Positions 10,716-21,803 of a stretch of 64,000 bases of DNA are shown in pieces. The notes under the pieces were generated by a model that worked only from the letters and a program-made list of their open reading frames with translations, ran no database searches and was not told the origin of the DNA. Origin of the DNA: Euonymus europaeus (lineage: Eukaryota; Streptophyta; Magnoliopsida; Celastrales; Celastraceae). Positions within the stretch are counted from its first letter, which is position 1; each line of letters begins with the position of its first letter. The stretch is from assembly GCA_963580455.1 (NCBI GenBank), contig OY756963.1, positions 18,309,555 through 18,373,554 on the forward strand, read 5' to 3'. A program made the translations under genes and the position numbers.

Positions 10716-13700
10716 TCTCTTCAAATTGGCATTCATCTCGCTTGATATGATTGAGATATCATCTTCAAAATTAGCTACAGCACCATCGCTGCTTGCAGAA
10801 AGATGTTCACATGCAGAATCTAGCCGAATTCATCCTAACATCGATGGCAACACGGATTCACATATAATTTCTCTGAACTCCCTAAAAATCATTTGGATCC
10901 GAGCAAATGAATTTCCCCATGTAACTTCTTCCTATACTCTTGCCAATGTTTTCCGATATGAAACCCACCGACAGATCATATACTCGTACCATAACTCAAC
11001 AAGATTTATTCCACCTGATTCAGTTGAATGCCCAAAGAGATATTCTTTGTAATAAGTAGTGTTGATGGGCTTCCGTCTACTACTCTGAAGTCTGGACAGA
11101 TCAAGTTCATGAAAGAACTGAAAAAGAAAGAGATTAGGACTTATATCTTTGATGCAAACTCCCCTCACTAGCCGCCATAACGTCGCCATTGTGTTCTTCA
11201 TAGCAATGAAATTGATGATCTTGTCTGATAGGAATCTGCCATCAAGACACCATCAAAAGTCAACAATGGAAATATTTGAACATCGTCTTGCATTATTATC
11301 CATAATCCCCTACCACTCTCCAAATCACTATTACATAGAAAACAGAAACAAGAACACCTCAGAGAGACAAGAATTATACAAACTTATTATTTGGACATTT
11401 AATATAAACCTAATTCAAACGATTAACTCACATATATAAATGTTTATCACTCGACGACATGATAAGTTAGCTGAAAACTCGATTAATCGTAAGAGTATTA
11501 CTCTCTCAATGGAAACGTACTCATATAATCTTTCGAGTTGATGCGATTTGGCCATTACCACTAGTCCGATCTTAGAAGTTCAGGTTGTCAGATAATTTTA
11601 AATTGTATTTTCTTTTTGAACGAAATACAACCTCCTAATTGTACTTCTAATATAGTAATCTAATCCATTTTTCAAAAGAAAAAAATATTGGGGTCGATGC
11701 CCTCATTGGCCCTACCGTGGCTCCGTCTCAGCCTACCAGGCGGTGAATAAGTCATATTCATTATTCGGCAATCACTAGCCAACAATAACCAAAGACGTGT
11801 AGAGACTTGGCGACTAAGGAAAGCTACATACACTTTAACGTTGTCATACACATGACCCCATGTAAAAAATGGGAAGACTGACTTGATCCCTTCTTGCTCT
11901 AGAAGCTAAACGCACACTAATAGTGAACATCTATTTTGGTTAATGCCTGCCTTTTAATTTCAAGTGGACTTTGATACAAGATTGACTGACAAAACCCTTG
12001 GGTATACAAATTAGCTAAGTGGATTGCTTCCGGCAATTTGGTTAATGCATGATTAGTAAAATTATATTAAAAATATTTGGAAAAATTAAAGATAAATCTC
12101 TCCACTTAAATTATTGGTTCCGATAAGGATACTTCAATACGTTTTGTTTCATAAGATCCATCAAATTTAAAAAAATATTACATAAAGGATAAAAAGTTCA
12201 TTAATGATAAATAGCTCAGGGTTATATATCTCATATTGTTTCATTTCATTATGATATTACAATGAAAAATTTAATTGTAAATTTACAATAAAATACGATG
12301 ATATAATTGAATGAGCTATTATGTGCTGTTAATGCCTGGGCCATATAACATTTTCTTAAAAAGTTATAATTTTTTTTTTGACATAAATATTCTCATGTTA
12401 TCATATACCTTATTTGACATCCAAATCAGAGCTTGCTCCTTTGACGACTATTTTGGTCAACCAATGAGTGAGAATTGTGCGCATGGGTCTCTGTTAGACT
12501 CTAGTAGTGGTGGCTTCTTATGCGGATTAGACGCTTTTTCATGGTTGGCAACGACTTCAAGGTCAAATCTGATGGAATTAATTAGCAAATGGCGATAATG
12601 AATGATGATCGAAGGTTAATCATGGTGTTCCAACGCTTCTATTTTATGAATCAACGGCACCTAAAGTAGCGATAACCCGTGTTACATCTGATGAATGATT
12701 GGTTTTAAATACATGGAGCCACGCAAATATATATATTCACTGCATGCAATATATTTAATCGTCAAATATACACATTTCCTTATAATATCTGACAATTAAT
12801 TGCTTTTCTTTATACTATCTCTATAGTATAATGAGTGATTAGTGTCTAATAATAACATATTTCCTTGTTATATTCATATAATCCGTAATTAATGCTTGTA
12901 TTACCCTCTTTGACTAGTAAACACGTACCTTATAATATAACTAATAATCAATTCGAGTTAAATAACATATTAAAAAAAATTGACGTTTTTAAGATTTGAA
13001 TCTAGTAATATAAATTATATGGCAAGACTCTTAACCAATCACATAATTCATTATTTTATTGTAATTATGTCAATATACATCAAAATTCAAATTATGTAAT
13101 TCATGATTTATATTATTGTACTATTTATAAATAAATTAAATTATTTAAATAAATATGCAAATCCACGTTTGATCCTTCGAATCAACCGATTAAACCTTTA
13201 AAATTTATCGTCACGGATAGAGGGATGGCCGAGTTTAATAACACTGCTTATACTTTAGTAAAGAGGAAGAGTTACTCTATTTATATGTGTACTCAATTAT
13301 ATGCTTATCCACAAAAATTTAATATCAACCTCAAGCAAAAATAGTCTTTTTTTAATTTAATTTATACAGGGATATTTGGTAATCAATAGTGATAAAAATA
13401 TATATTTTAGTGTATATGTTAATAATTTTATGTTGTTTTAAATGCTGATATATATATGTTGTTATAAGAGTAAAGAGATATATTTTACTTTCAAAATTCT
13501 ATAGAGATTTGTTTTATCGGGGATGAGGATTTTGACTCATGCAGGCGGTCACACACCTGACACCTGCAACTGTCTCCCCTTTATTATGTGGGGTCCAAAA
13601 TCACAGTTCCCAAAATATCTTGACACAGCTATGCATCGCGTCTACTGTAACAAGATCTATACCCTCATCATCAGTCGTTGATCTAATTCAAGACTCACTC

Positions 13701-14080
13701 GCCAATTTGTTCGGCCATCTACGCGTACGACTTTGCCCTTTATTTTAATCCAAATGGCAGTCGTCTCCGAGTGAGGACGCGAGGGGTGCGGACGAAAATT
13801 GAGGGTAGTTTCCTTTTAGTCACTCTCCTCCCGAAGTATGTCAATCGCGGTAAGAAATACCAACGCTTAGCCGCGTTGTTCGCTGTCAAAGGAAGGTTGA
13901 GCCTCTCTCTCTTGGTAGAGAACCTAGAGGTTATATATCTAACCTTGGTGAATTCTAGTTTCTAAAAAAGACGAGTCATATTGCAATCCGGAATCGGAGA
14001 GATTCGAAACAGAGAACCAAATCGAGGTCCCCATCTACATTGGGCTTGTTTTATCGAATCATACCATCCGCACTTCTTGA
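10716..14080. other. Gene-free spacer upstream of the desaturase gene
   Basis: 10716-11200 is the right half of the DNA interrupted by the Copia element. 11200-13500 is A+T-rich with short frames only; none has recognisable domains. 13500-14080 is likely promoter and leader of the desaturase gene; a TATATAT stretch near 13931 could be its TATA element, about 180 bp before the ATG, but this is a guess. Confidence 0.5.
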
Positions 14081-14109
14081 CTTGATTCACTTCATCCATT
14101 CGTTCAACA

Positions 14110-15453
14110 ATGGAGGTTCAGAAGAAGTATATTACGAGTGAGGAGCTCAAGAAGCATAACAAGCCTGAAGATTTGTGGATCTCGATCCAGGGGAAGGTGT
14201 ACAACGTCACAGATTGGAAGAAACAACACCCAGGTGGTGATGCCCCTCTCTTGAATCTGGCAGGCCAAGATGTCACTGACGCTTTCATAGCTTATCATCC
14301 AAGGACTGCTTGGCAGTATCTGGATAAATTGTTTACTGGGTATCATCTCCAGGATTTCCACGTCTCTGAGGTTTCCAGGGATTACAGGAGGCTTGCATCT
14401 GAATTTTCGAAATTGGGTTTGTTTGACAGGAAGGGCCATGTCTGTTTGTGGGCGCTCACGGCTGTTGCAATGATGTTTTGTGGTGTTTTATATGGTGTTT
14501 TGAAATGTGAGAGTGTTTGGGCTCATTTGGGTTCTGCATCCTTGTTGGGTCTCCTGTGGGTGCAGAGTGCCTATGTGGGACATGATTCTGGTCATTACCA
14601 GGTTATGTGCAATCGTAGATTCAACAAGGTTGCACAGCTTCTCTCTGGTAATTGCTTGACTGGAATCAGCATTGCTTGGTGGAAGTGGACTCACAATGCG
14701 CACCACATTGCCTGCAATAGTCTTGATTACGATCCAGATCTCCAACACATTCCGGTTTTTGCGGTATCTTCTCGTTTCTTTGATTCAATAACGTCTTGTT
14801 TTTATGGGAGAATAATGAAGTTTGATTCATTAACTAGATATCTAGTGAGTTACCAGCATTGGACTTACTATCCAGTTATGATTTTTGCGCGTGTGAATTT
14901 GTACATACAAACACTCTTGTTATTGTTTTCGAGGCGAAAAGTACCCGATAGAGCTTTGAACATAATGGGAATTCTTGTTTTCTGGACCTGGTTTCCAGTT
15001 CTAGTTTCTTTCCTACCAAATTGGACAGAGAGGGTGTTGTTTGTGTTTGCAAGCTTTGCAGTTACATCCATTCAGCACGTCCAATTTACTTTGAACCACT
15101 TTTCTGGTGATGTTTATGTTGGACCTCCAAGTGGGAATGATTGGTTTGAGAAGCAGACTGCTGGGACTGTGGACATCTCTTGCTCATCTTATATGGATTG
15201 GTTTTTCGGTGGTCTCCAGTTTCAGCTTGAGCATCATTTGTTTCCCCGATTGCCACGGTGCCATTTGAGGAAGATTTCTCCATTAGTGAAGGATCTATGC
15301 AAGAAGCATAATTTGCCTTACAAAAGTGTCTCATTCTGGGAGGCCAATAAGCGGACAATTAGGACTCTGAGGACTGCTGCCTTACAGGCTAGGGATTTGT
15401 CTAACCCTGTCATTAACAATTTGCTCTGGGAAGCTGTTAACACTCATGGATGA
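14110..15453 (+). CDS. SLD: Cytochrome b5-fused delta-8 sphingoid (long-chain base) desaturase
   Basis: Predicted 447-residue ER membrane enzyme that inserts the delta-8 double bond into sphingoid long-chain bases, using electrons received through its own cytochrome b5 domain. Residues 1-80 form the b5 domain with heme motif HPGG at 40-43. The desaturase part has three histidine boxes: HDSGH (158-162), HNAHH (195-199) and QLEHH (372-376). The Gln in place of the first His in box three marks the front-end desaturase class. Hydrophobic segments lie around 112-131, 138-156 and 250-310. The gene is a single exon, as the Arabidopsis SLD genes are, and the ATG follows a plausible leader. Borage-type delta-6 acyl desaturases share this architecture, so the substrate is inferred from overall resemblance. 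Confidence 0.93.
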   Translation: MEVQKKYITSEELKKHNKPEDLWISIQGKVYNVTDWKKQHPGGDAPLLNLAGQDVTDAFIAYHPRTAWQYLDKLFTGYHLQDFHVSEVSRDYRRLASEFSKLGLFDRKGHVCLWALTAVAMMFCGVLYGVLKCESVWAHLGSASLLGLLWVQSAYVGHDSGHYQVMCNRRFNKVAQLLSGNCLTGISIAWWKWTHNAHHIACNSLDYDPDLQHIPVFAVSSRFFDSITSCFYGRIMKFDSLTRYLVSYQHWTYYPVMIFARVNLYIQTLLLLFSRRKVPDRALNIMGILVFWTWFPVLVSFLPNWTERVLFVFASFAVTSIQHVQFTLNHFSGDVYVGPPSGNDWFEKQTAGTVDISCSSYMDWFFGGLQFQLEHHLFPRLPRCHLRKISPLVKDLCKKHNLPYKSVSFWEANKRTIRTLRTAALQARDLSNPVINNLLWEAVNTHG

Positions 15454-16308
15454 GATTAGACTCTAACCAAGTTTTCTTGGCCTCAACTGGGTTTCCATTC
15501 TCGCTTGATTGTGTCACTTGGATCTGCTGAGGAAGTAAAAGATGACAACTTGCATTGCGGAGCATTTCTTTCCTGGACTGCAACTTGTTTGTGTTTTCTT
15601 TTCTTTTCTTTTCATCCTGCTTCAATATATGATTTGAATTACTCCTGTTCCGGCGTTTTAATTCTAGCTGCTTTGGCTGGCTTTGAAGGGTCTGGTTTGT
15701 TTGATTTCATTGCTGCTTCAAATGTTCTTTGGACTATTATTTATTTTTGTAACCCTAATGCTATGAGAATTTTCCTTCTGTTTTTAAAGGAATTCTCATA
15801 TGATAAATGAGCAGAACACTTTTGGGTTCACCTTCGTTCTCTCTCTCAGCGTAATCTATTTCGTTTGAATGAGATTTTGGTTATAATTGATATGCATATC
15901 TTGACAATGAAACTGGACCGAACGGGGTGTACCATCTCTCTCCATCTTGCTTATACGACACAAGAATGAGTCATTCCACCGAACCAGACAGGACGACAGG
16001 ACCGGCAGACAGACCCGTAGAATAATGTATTTGCTTTTGAAAAAATCTTAGTAGGCTATGCCGCATGTTCTCATTCACTTTTCTTGTAACTTTCTCACTC
16101 TTCATTCTTACAATGTGGCATAGGACGACTTTTGACTATCGTTTTGTATGGAGCGAGGCCTAGTCTAGCTATATAGGTCCTATGCGTTGCCCTTTGTGTG
16201 CGGTGGGGAGACATTGGTACAGAGCAACGGATCCGCTCCGCCAACTTTAATAGCGTAGAGGCTAGCGCGTAAGTTGGGTAGTTTGTTAGCTGTCAAATAA
16301 GTTATGAG
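15454..16308. other. Downstream flank of the desaturase gene
   Basis: Probable 3' UTR followed by spacer. The 101-codon frame at 15505-15810 is hydrophobic, T-rich and lacks recognisable features; it is treated as chance. Nothing else is supported. Confidence 0.5.
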
Positions 16309-16663
16309 GTGTTTGGATGAATGTAAATTTTAATAGTGTATAAATTGTTAATTTTAATAGTTTGGCCTTGTAAATTTTAATAGTGTATAAATTGTTAATT
16401 TTAATAGTTGATGTGTATGTAAATTAGTTTAATAATGAAATAAAAGCTATTGAAAATGAATTTTGTTAAAAAGTGTTTTATGAGTTGAGTTTGAATATGT
16501 AATTTTTTTTCAAAATCTAAAATTTTTTGAGAGATAAAATGACAAATGTGTGAGAACGGGGGCAATAAGGAAAATTGAGGAATCTTTTTTGGTATGTGAC
16601 TAATGTGATTGATAATCAATGAAATTTAGCTTATAAACCGTGTATATACTCTCATCCAAACAT
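16309..16663. mobile_element. Small DNA-transposon-like repeat, copy 1
   Basis: About 355 bp with imperfect terminal inverted repeats GTTTGGATGA (16311-16320) and TCATCCAAAC (16652-16661). The interior matches the interrupted copy at 19244-20571: both contain GTAAATTTT.ATAG.GTATAA, a GAGTT.GAATATGTAATTTT block and GAGAGATAAAATGA. No transposase is coded, so it is a non-autonomous MITE-like copy. Target duplication not clear. Confidence 0.6.
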
Positions 16664-16915
16664 ACTTTTCTTAAATTATTTACATCCATGAAAAGTTATT
16701 CAAACTAACGTTTATTGTATATATAATTATAAGTTTTTCTATATGAATTCTAAATATCTCAGTTGATAAGCTAGATCGTATGTAATTTCAAATCTCGAGT
16801 CAAAGGCCCATCCTCTTCCCCATTTTCAAATAATAATAATAATAAGTTTCCCTCCTAGGCTAATCCCGTTGCCTCTCTTTTTTAAAGAAAAGGGGGTTTT
16901 CTGTCAATAATCCTA

Positions 16916-17310
16916 AAATGGAGTTGATGACCAATTAAGTCCATTTTTGACAAGTTTATAGTCAGTAAGTCCTCCACTGATCGAAGTTTACTCCAGAAAA
17001 GACAAATTTAAGTGAAATACAAATGTTAATACTTCTTTTTCCTTGTTTAAAATTGTATGATGATTATATGTTATCTTAGAGTGTTTGGACTTTGGATTGA
17101 GGAAAGAGAAGAGAAGGAGAGAAATGCCTTAAATGGAGTTGTGACCCACTAAGTCCATTTTTGACAAGTTTATAGTCAATAAGTCCTCCACTAAATGAAG
17201 TTTACTCCAGACAATGCAAATTTAAGTGAAATAAATGTTAATACTTCTTTGTACTTATTTAAAGTTTTAAGATGATATATGTCATCCCTCAGGTATGTTT
17301 GGATTGACAA
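16916..17310. repeat. Direct duplication, period about 215 bp
   Basis: The block starting AAATGGAGTTG at 16916 is repeated at 17131. Both copies contain CCATTTTTGACAAGTTTATA, AAGTCCTCCACT and GAAGTTTACTCCAGA in the same order. Divergence of roughly one base in eight suggests an old duplication. It abuts the long-TIR element to the right. Confidence 0.75.
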
Positions 17311-17344
17311 AAGAGAAGAGGAGGGGAGGGAAATGAAGAATGAA

Positions 17345-18200
17345 TACAATTTTTCGTCACTATGAGAGTTGACACGTTCCAAATCATTCATTGGAGTTTG
17401 AAGTCATTCAACTCGAGAACTGAAGTTTTGATTTTGTTCCAAAACTAGTCACTCGGTCAGATTTCTCATATTTGGGCAGGTAAAATGCTGATGTGGCATA
17501 CAAAATTAATATCTTTGCTGAGGTGGCATGATGATGTGTAATTTTTATTTTTTTGTCTTTTACAAAAAAGAAACCAAAACATAAAATATAAAAAATTAAA
17601 AAACAAATTGAAAATCAGTCTCCACCCTAAAGTGTCAATCCTGGGACCTGGAGATTCTTCCCTTTTCTTTTGAGATTCAATCAGCTCGACCTTGTCAAAT
17701 TCCCTTTTTTTTGGTACAAGAGCAGGTCCAACAATGGTTTAAACTTCCAAAGCAGCATCGCCAACAGCTAAAGCTGCATCGACCTTCTCATCTAAAATGC
17801 TAAGAATACGTCGAAAGAGACTACGGTGAAAGTGGATAATTTGGCGTTTGCTTATCCCTCTTTGAGTGGAGATGGTGATACAGGAAGACGGATACTTCGG
17901 ATCCAGCTTGGACGAAACGGAAGACGGAGTGGGGATGGTGGGGGTTGAATGCAGGAGAGAGAGTGAGACTTTATGGGGAAGAGGTGAGAAGGATGCTTTA
18001 GAGAGAGAAAAGAATGGAGAAGAGGTGAGGAGGATGTCACATCAGCATTTTACCTGCCCAAATATGAGAAACCTGACCGAGTGAATAGTTTTGGAACAAA
18101 ATCGAAATTTCAATTATCGAGTTGAATGAGTTCAAATTCCAGTAACTGATTTAGAATGTGTAAATTCTCACAATGACAAAATATTGTATTAATCCCTCTC
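17345..18200. mobile_element. Non-autonomous DNA transposon with about 155-bp terminal inverted repeats
   Basis: The sequence 17345-17505 reappears reverse-complemented at 18040-18200 with few differences; shared landmarks are CATTTTACCTGCCCAAATAT / its complement and the GTTCCAAAACTA block. The interior of about 530 bp has no transposase. Long inverted repeats of this kind are typical of Mutator-like elements, but no 9-bp target duplication was found, so the superfamily is inferred. The purine-rich 72-codon frame inside (17866-18084) is not considered a gene. Confidence 0.75.
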
Positions 18201-19243
18201 AAAATTAACCAAACAAAGAATGAGTAATTATCATTCTCATCTCACCTCATTCCTCCATTTAAGTGCGGTTTAGGTAATACTGAAAAGTGGCTTGGACTTT
18301 TTGGTTTCCTTCACATTTTTATAAATTCTTCTAGACTGTTCTAAGGATTTTATTTATTTATTTATTTCAAGTTAAAACTGTGACTACTAACATTCAAATG
18401 ATTTTTTGTTTTCTGTATATTTTTTATAAATTTTGCTAGACTATTCAAAGAATTTCTAGTTTAAATTAAAACTGTAATCGCTAACATTCAAAGAATTTTT
18501 GTAAAAATTTATTGATTTCTAATTTTCTTCATAATTTCTCTGGAGTCTGAACTAGTTAGAGGAAATATATTAAAATTTTAATTTTAATTTTTGACATTAT
18601 AAGGAATTCTGATTTTCTTCACTTTTTTATTCTATTTTTGTTAACATTTAGAAGATCTCACGAAATAGACAGATAAAACATATTGACAATGAATTTTATT
18701 TCAAAATTTTTTTTTCGTGTTGATTTTGATAGGATTTTAAATTTGTGTCTATTATCAATTGATTTGTACGACATCGTTTAGGCTTAGTTACACGGCACTG
18801 TTTAGTGCTGTCTTCTTTTCTCTTCATTCGTACATTTTGGATATCCTTTCTTTCAAGCATTTTGTCTTGTCATCGTTGTAGTACACTGATTCTTTGGTTC
18901 TTTATAAGCTCATCTAGAGCTCCTTTGTAATTGGTTTTTATCATTTATATGAGCAATTTTTTCTTCCGCAATTCCCTCTAAGATTTTGAATGTATTTTTT
19001 TTTAAAAAAAAAAGAAAATTTGACATGCATTGTGAAAGATAAATGTTTTAAAAAATTTAAAAGAAAAAAATAATTCATGACATGTAATGAAAATAAGAAG
19101 ATGCCAAGTTTCGCATAAGGATTTCTTGATATATATTTTTCTGAAGAATTTATTGAATGGGGGAGTAAATTGCAAAATAAGGACAAGCTGCTATTCAGTC
19201 CTTATTTGCAGCTTGTCCTTACTTAAAGTCTTTGAATAACAAT
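18201..19243. other. A+T-rich spacer
   Basis: No gene, RNA or clear repeat boundary recognised. Several short poly-A/T runs occur, including about 18990-19010. Confidence 0.5.
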
Positions 19244-20571
19244 GGTCGGTAGAGTGTAAATTTTGATAGCGTATAAGCTGTGACATAAGTTGTGTGTTGT
19301 TCGGTAGAGCGTAAATTTTGATAACGTATAAGCTGTGAGAGTTCGGTTTCTCACCAAGATCGTTAGTCAACAAAATATGAAAAATGCGGAAAATAAAAAT
19401 AAACCAAAACACCACGATTTTAACGAGGAAACCCAACCTGGGAAAAACCTCGAGTCTATGAGCGACTAACCTTGAGGAACAATCCACTAAAACGAATCAG
19501 GAGTTACAACCCTATCTTAGAACTAAAGACATCGCTCATCCCTCCCATTCAGTGTATTGCTTCAACCTCTTCTCAACCTCAACAAGGTAGAGTCCACTCT
19601 TGAATTCCTCAAGAGTCCTCACACACAAGCAATTCACAAAGAATAATTTTCAATACAAATATCCTCACTACAAATCACTCATTCAAACACTCAAGATCAC
19701 ACATAAAATAAGAAGTGATTTGTTTTTCCAAAAACCCAACACACGCTCAAGACTCTCTCAAAGATAATTTCGGTCAACCACACAAAACTAGCTTGCATGG
19801 AGTATTTAAGCCCAACGTGTGCCTTGGATAAATAGACTTCTTTTCTCACAAGGAAGCTTATCACCTTATCGCCTGAAAAGATAGATTAACCATCCAATAC
19901 TGGAAGTAATAACATCAGCATAATCAATGATGAGTACATCTCCACTATATTTGTTATCCACGGCATTCACAATAGTTCTATTTCCTAATGGAACACTAAC
20001 TCTAGCTTGCTCTCATGTGGATAGTCATATAAGGCTAGACTTCCTATCACAATTGTAAAAGAGATTCCATTAAACAAAAACACGTGCATGACGTTACACC
20101 AAGCCCATCATAAAATAAGGATTGAAAGCCCATACATTAAAGCCCACACAAACAGCTGAAGTAACTTACTACGCCTACTGAAGTAACTTACATCACTGCA
20201 CATCATTACCCAATTATCAAAATTCAATTGCTTAAATATATCTCACAATTGTCAATTAGTTTTTATCTTAAATTAAAAACCAACAAGCTGTTAATTTACT
20301 ATTAGGGGTATATAAAATATTTTAATAATTAAATAAAAACTATCGAATATGAGTCTTGTTGGAAAGAGTTTTACGCGTTGAGTTCGAATATGTAATTTTC
20401 TTCAAAATTTTACATATATTTTGAGAGATAAAATGATAAATATGTGAGAAAATAAGAGTAATAGAGGAAATTCGGGATTTTTTTAATATGTAATTGATGT
20501 GATTGTTGACCGATATAAATAAGCTTATAAGCTGTAGAGCGTATAAGTTCTCCCATAAGATTTACCGAACG
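19244..20571. mobile_element. MITE-like repeat, copy 2, split by a solo LTR
   Basis: Outer ends TCGGTAGAGTGTAAAT (about 19246) and ATTTACCGAAC (about 20560-20570) form an imperfect terminal inverted repeat. Removing the solo LTR at 19336-20285 rejoins GTATAAGCTG to TTAATTT..., matching GTATAAATTGTTAATTTT in the uninterrupted copy at 16309-16663. So the MITE is older and the LTR element inserted into it. Confidence 0.65.
19336..20285 (-). mobile_element. Solo LTR of a Copia-like retrotransposon
   Basis: 950 bp with TG...CA termini flanked by a perfect 5-bp duplication AGCTG (19331-19335 and 20286-20290). Read on the minus strand it starts TGTTGGTTTTTAATT and ends ACCGAACTCTCA, and near its end has the segments common in Copia LTRs (TTTTTCCCAGGTTGGGTTTCC and TTTATTTTTATTTTCCGC). 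No internal coding region remains, so recombination between its two LTRs probably removed it. Family assignment is by resemblance only. Confidence 0.85.
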
Positions 20572-20776
20572 GCCCAAAAGTATTTTAAGGCATATATTGC
20601 TAAAGTCTCTTGCATAAACTTGACTTCATTGCTAAAAAATAAGTACAAGAGAAACAAACTCACAATAAATACTCGTATCAATACTAGTCTTCTAGAAACA
20701 CACCCATACACGTAAACCATTAGAATGTAATTCATAAAGAGCTCGATCATTTGCCTTATAAGAATGTAATTCATAA

Positions 20777-21181
20777 GGGTTAATAAAACATCACATCACT
20801 CAAAGATTGATAATGTTTTATTTTCGTCACTCAATTTAAATGTTTCAACTTAATCATTCAATTTTTGATTTTATTTCAGATCGATCACTCGGCTTGCTTT
20901 GTCCAAAAATTGGACAGTCAAACTATCGTTGTGGCATAAAAAGTAAAAGAATTTTTTCCTTGCTTGTATGTCAGTACACACTTATTGACATGTAAAATAA
21001 ACATGTATTTTTAAACACAAAAACGCTAAGTAACAAATGTTTACGCACAAAAAATAAAAAAATTCTTTGGGTTAGGTCGCAAACCTAACAAAGGAGAACG
21101 TCTGCTACTCAAACATTTCAACTTTGAATGAGGAAAATGAAAAATGGACAATGTTAGAGTTATGTAATGTTTTATTAACCC
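20777..21181. mobile_element. Tourist-like MITE with TAA target duplication
   Basis: 405 bp with perfect terminal inverted repeats GGGTTAATAAAACAT / ATGTTTTATTAACCC, flanked by TAA on both sides (20774-20776, 21182-21184). A 3-bp TAA duplication is characteristic of PIF/Harbinger elements. No transposase is encoded. Confidence 0.75.
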
Positions 21182-21301
21182 TAATCCATGAAGAGTTTGA
21201 TCCTTTGACCTAGTAATAGACAAGGGTTCAAATATTTCTCCACCGTACCATAAGAGCGAAGAACATTTTAAAAATAAAGGACAAATTTGGCTCATCTCGT
21301 T

Positions 21302-21472
21302 CTCATCCCTCTTATTCCTATTTGATAAAATGGGGTTCTCTCCTCATCTTTTGTTCCTTCTCATATCCCTTATTCCTATTCGATAAAATGAGGTTTTCTC
21401 CTCATCTTTTGTTCCTTCTCATATCCCTTATTCCTATTCGATAAAATGGAGTTTTCTCCTCATCTTTTGTTC
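21302..21472. repeat. Minisatellite, three units of about 58 bp
   Basis: The block TTCCTATT(C/T)GATAAAATG starts at about 21314, 21372 and 21430, each followed by TTTCTCCTCATCTTTTGTTC. Units are almost identical. The array ends about 330 bp before the xylosyltransferase ATG, so it lies in that gene's probable promoter. Confidence 0.85.
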
Positions 21473-21803
21473 GTTTGTTAATTTTGATATTTATATAATT
21501 TATCTTTTGTTTGATTCAAGTATATGCTTCGTTAATTGCATATAAACGTTTTGTTGAGGATCAATTGGTGTATAATTTTTGCTGGGTACGATTTGTTAAG
21601 CTGTCCAAAAAATAAGGTTCGACCCGACCGACATATCCTCGTCACTCAAACTCCGAGCAGGACGAGTTCGGACCTCTGTCTGTTCAAATCTCTCACATAG
21701 ATCGGATCTCAAACTTTCTTTAATCCTCACTCCCACAAAATCCTATCAACTGTAACACATTATTCTATTCGAGAAGCTCAATCCAGTGAAGCTAACAACA
21801 ACA

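Noticed and set aside
10618..11052. 144-codon plus-strand frame
   Set aside because: Starts inside the Copia 3' LTR and runs across the target duplication into flanking repeat DNA, so it cannot be an ancestral gene.
15505..15810. 101-codon frame after the desaturase
   Set aside because: T-rich 3' flank with no recognised motif; more likely 3' UTR.
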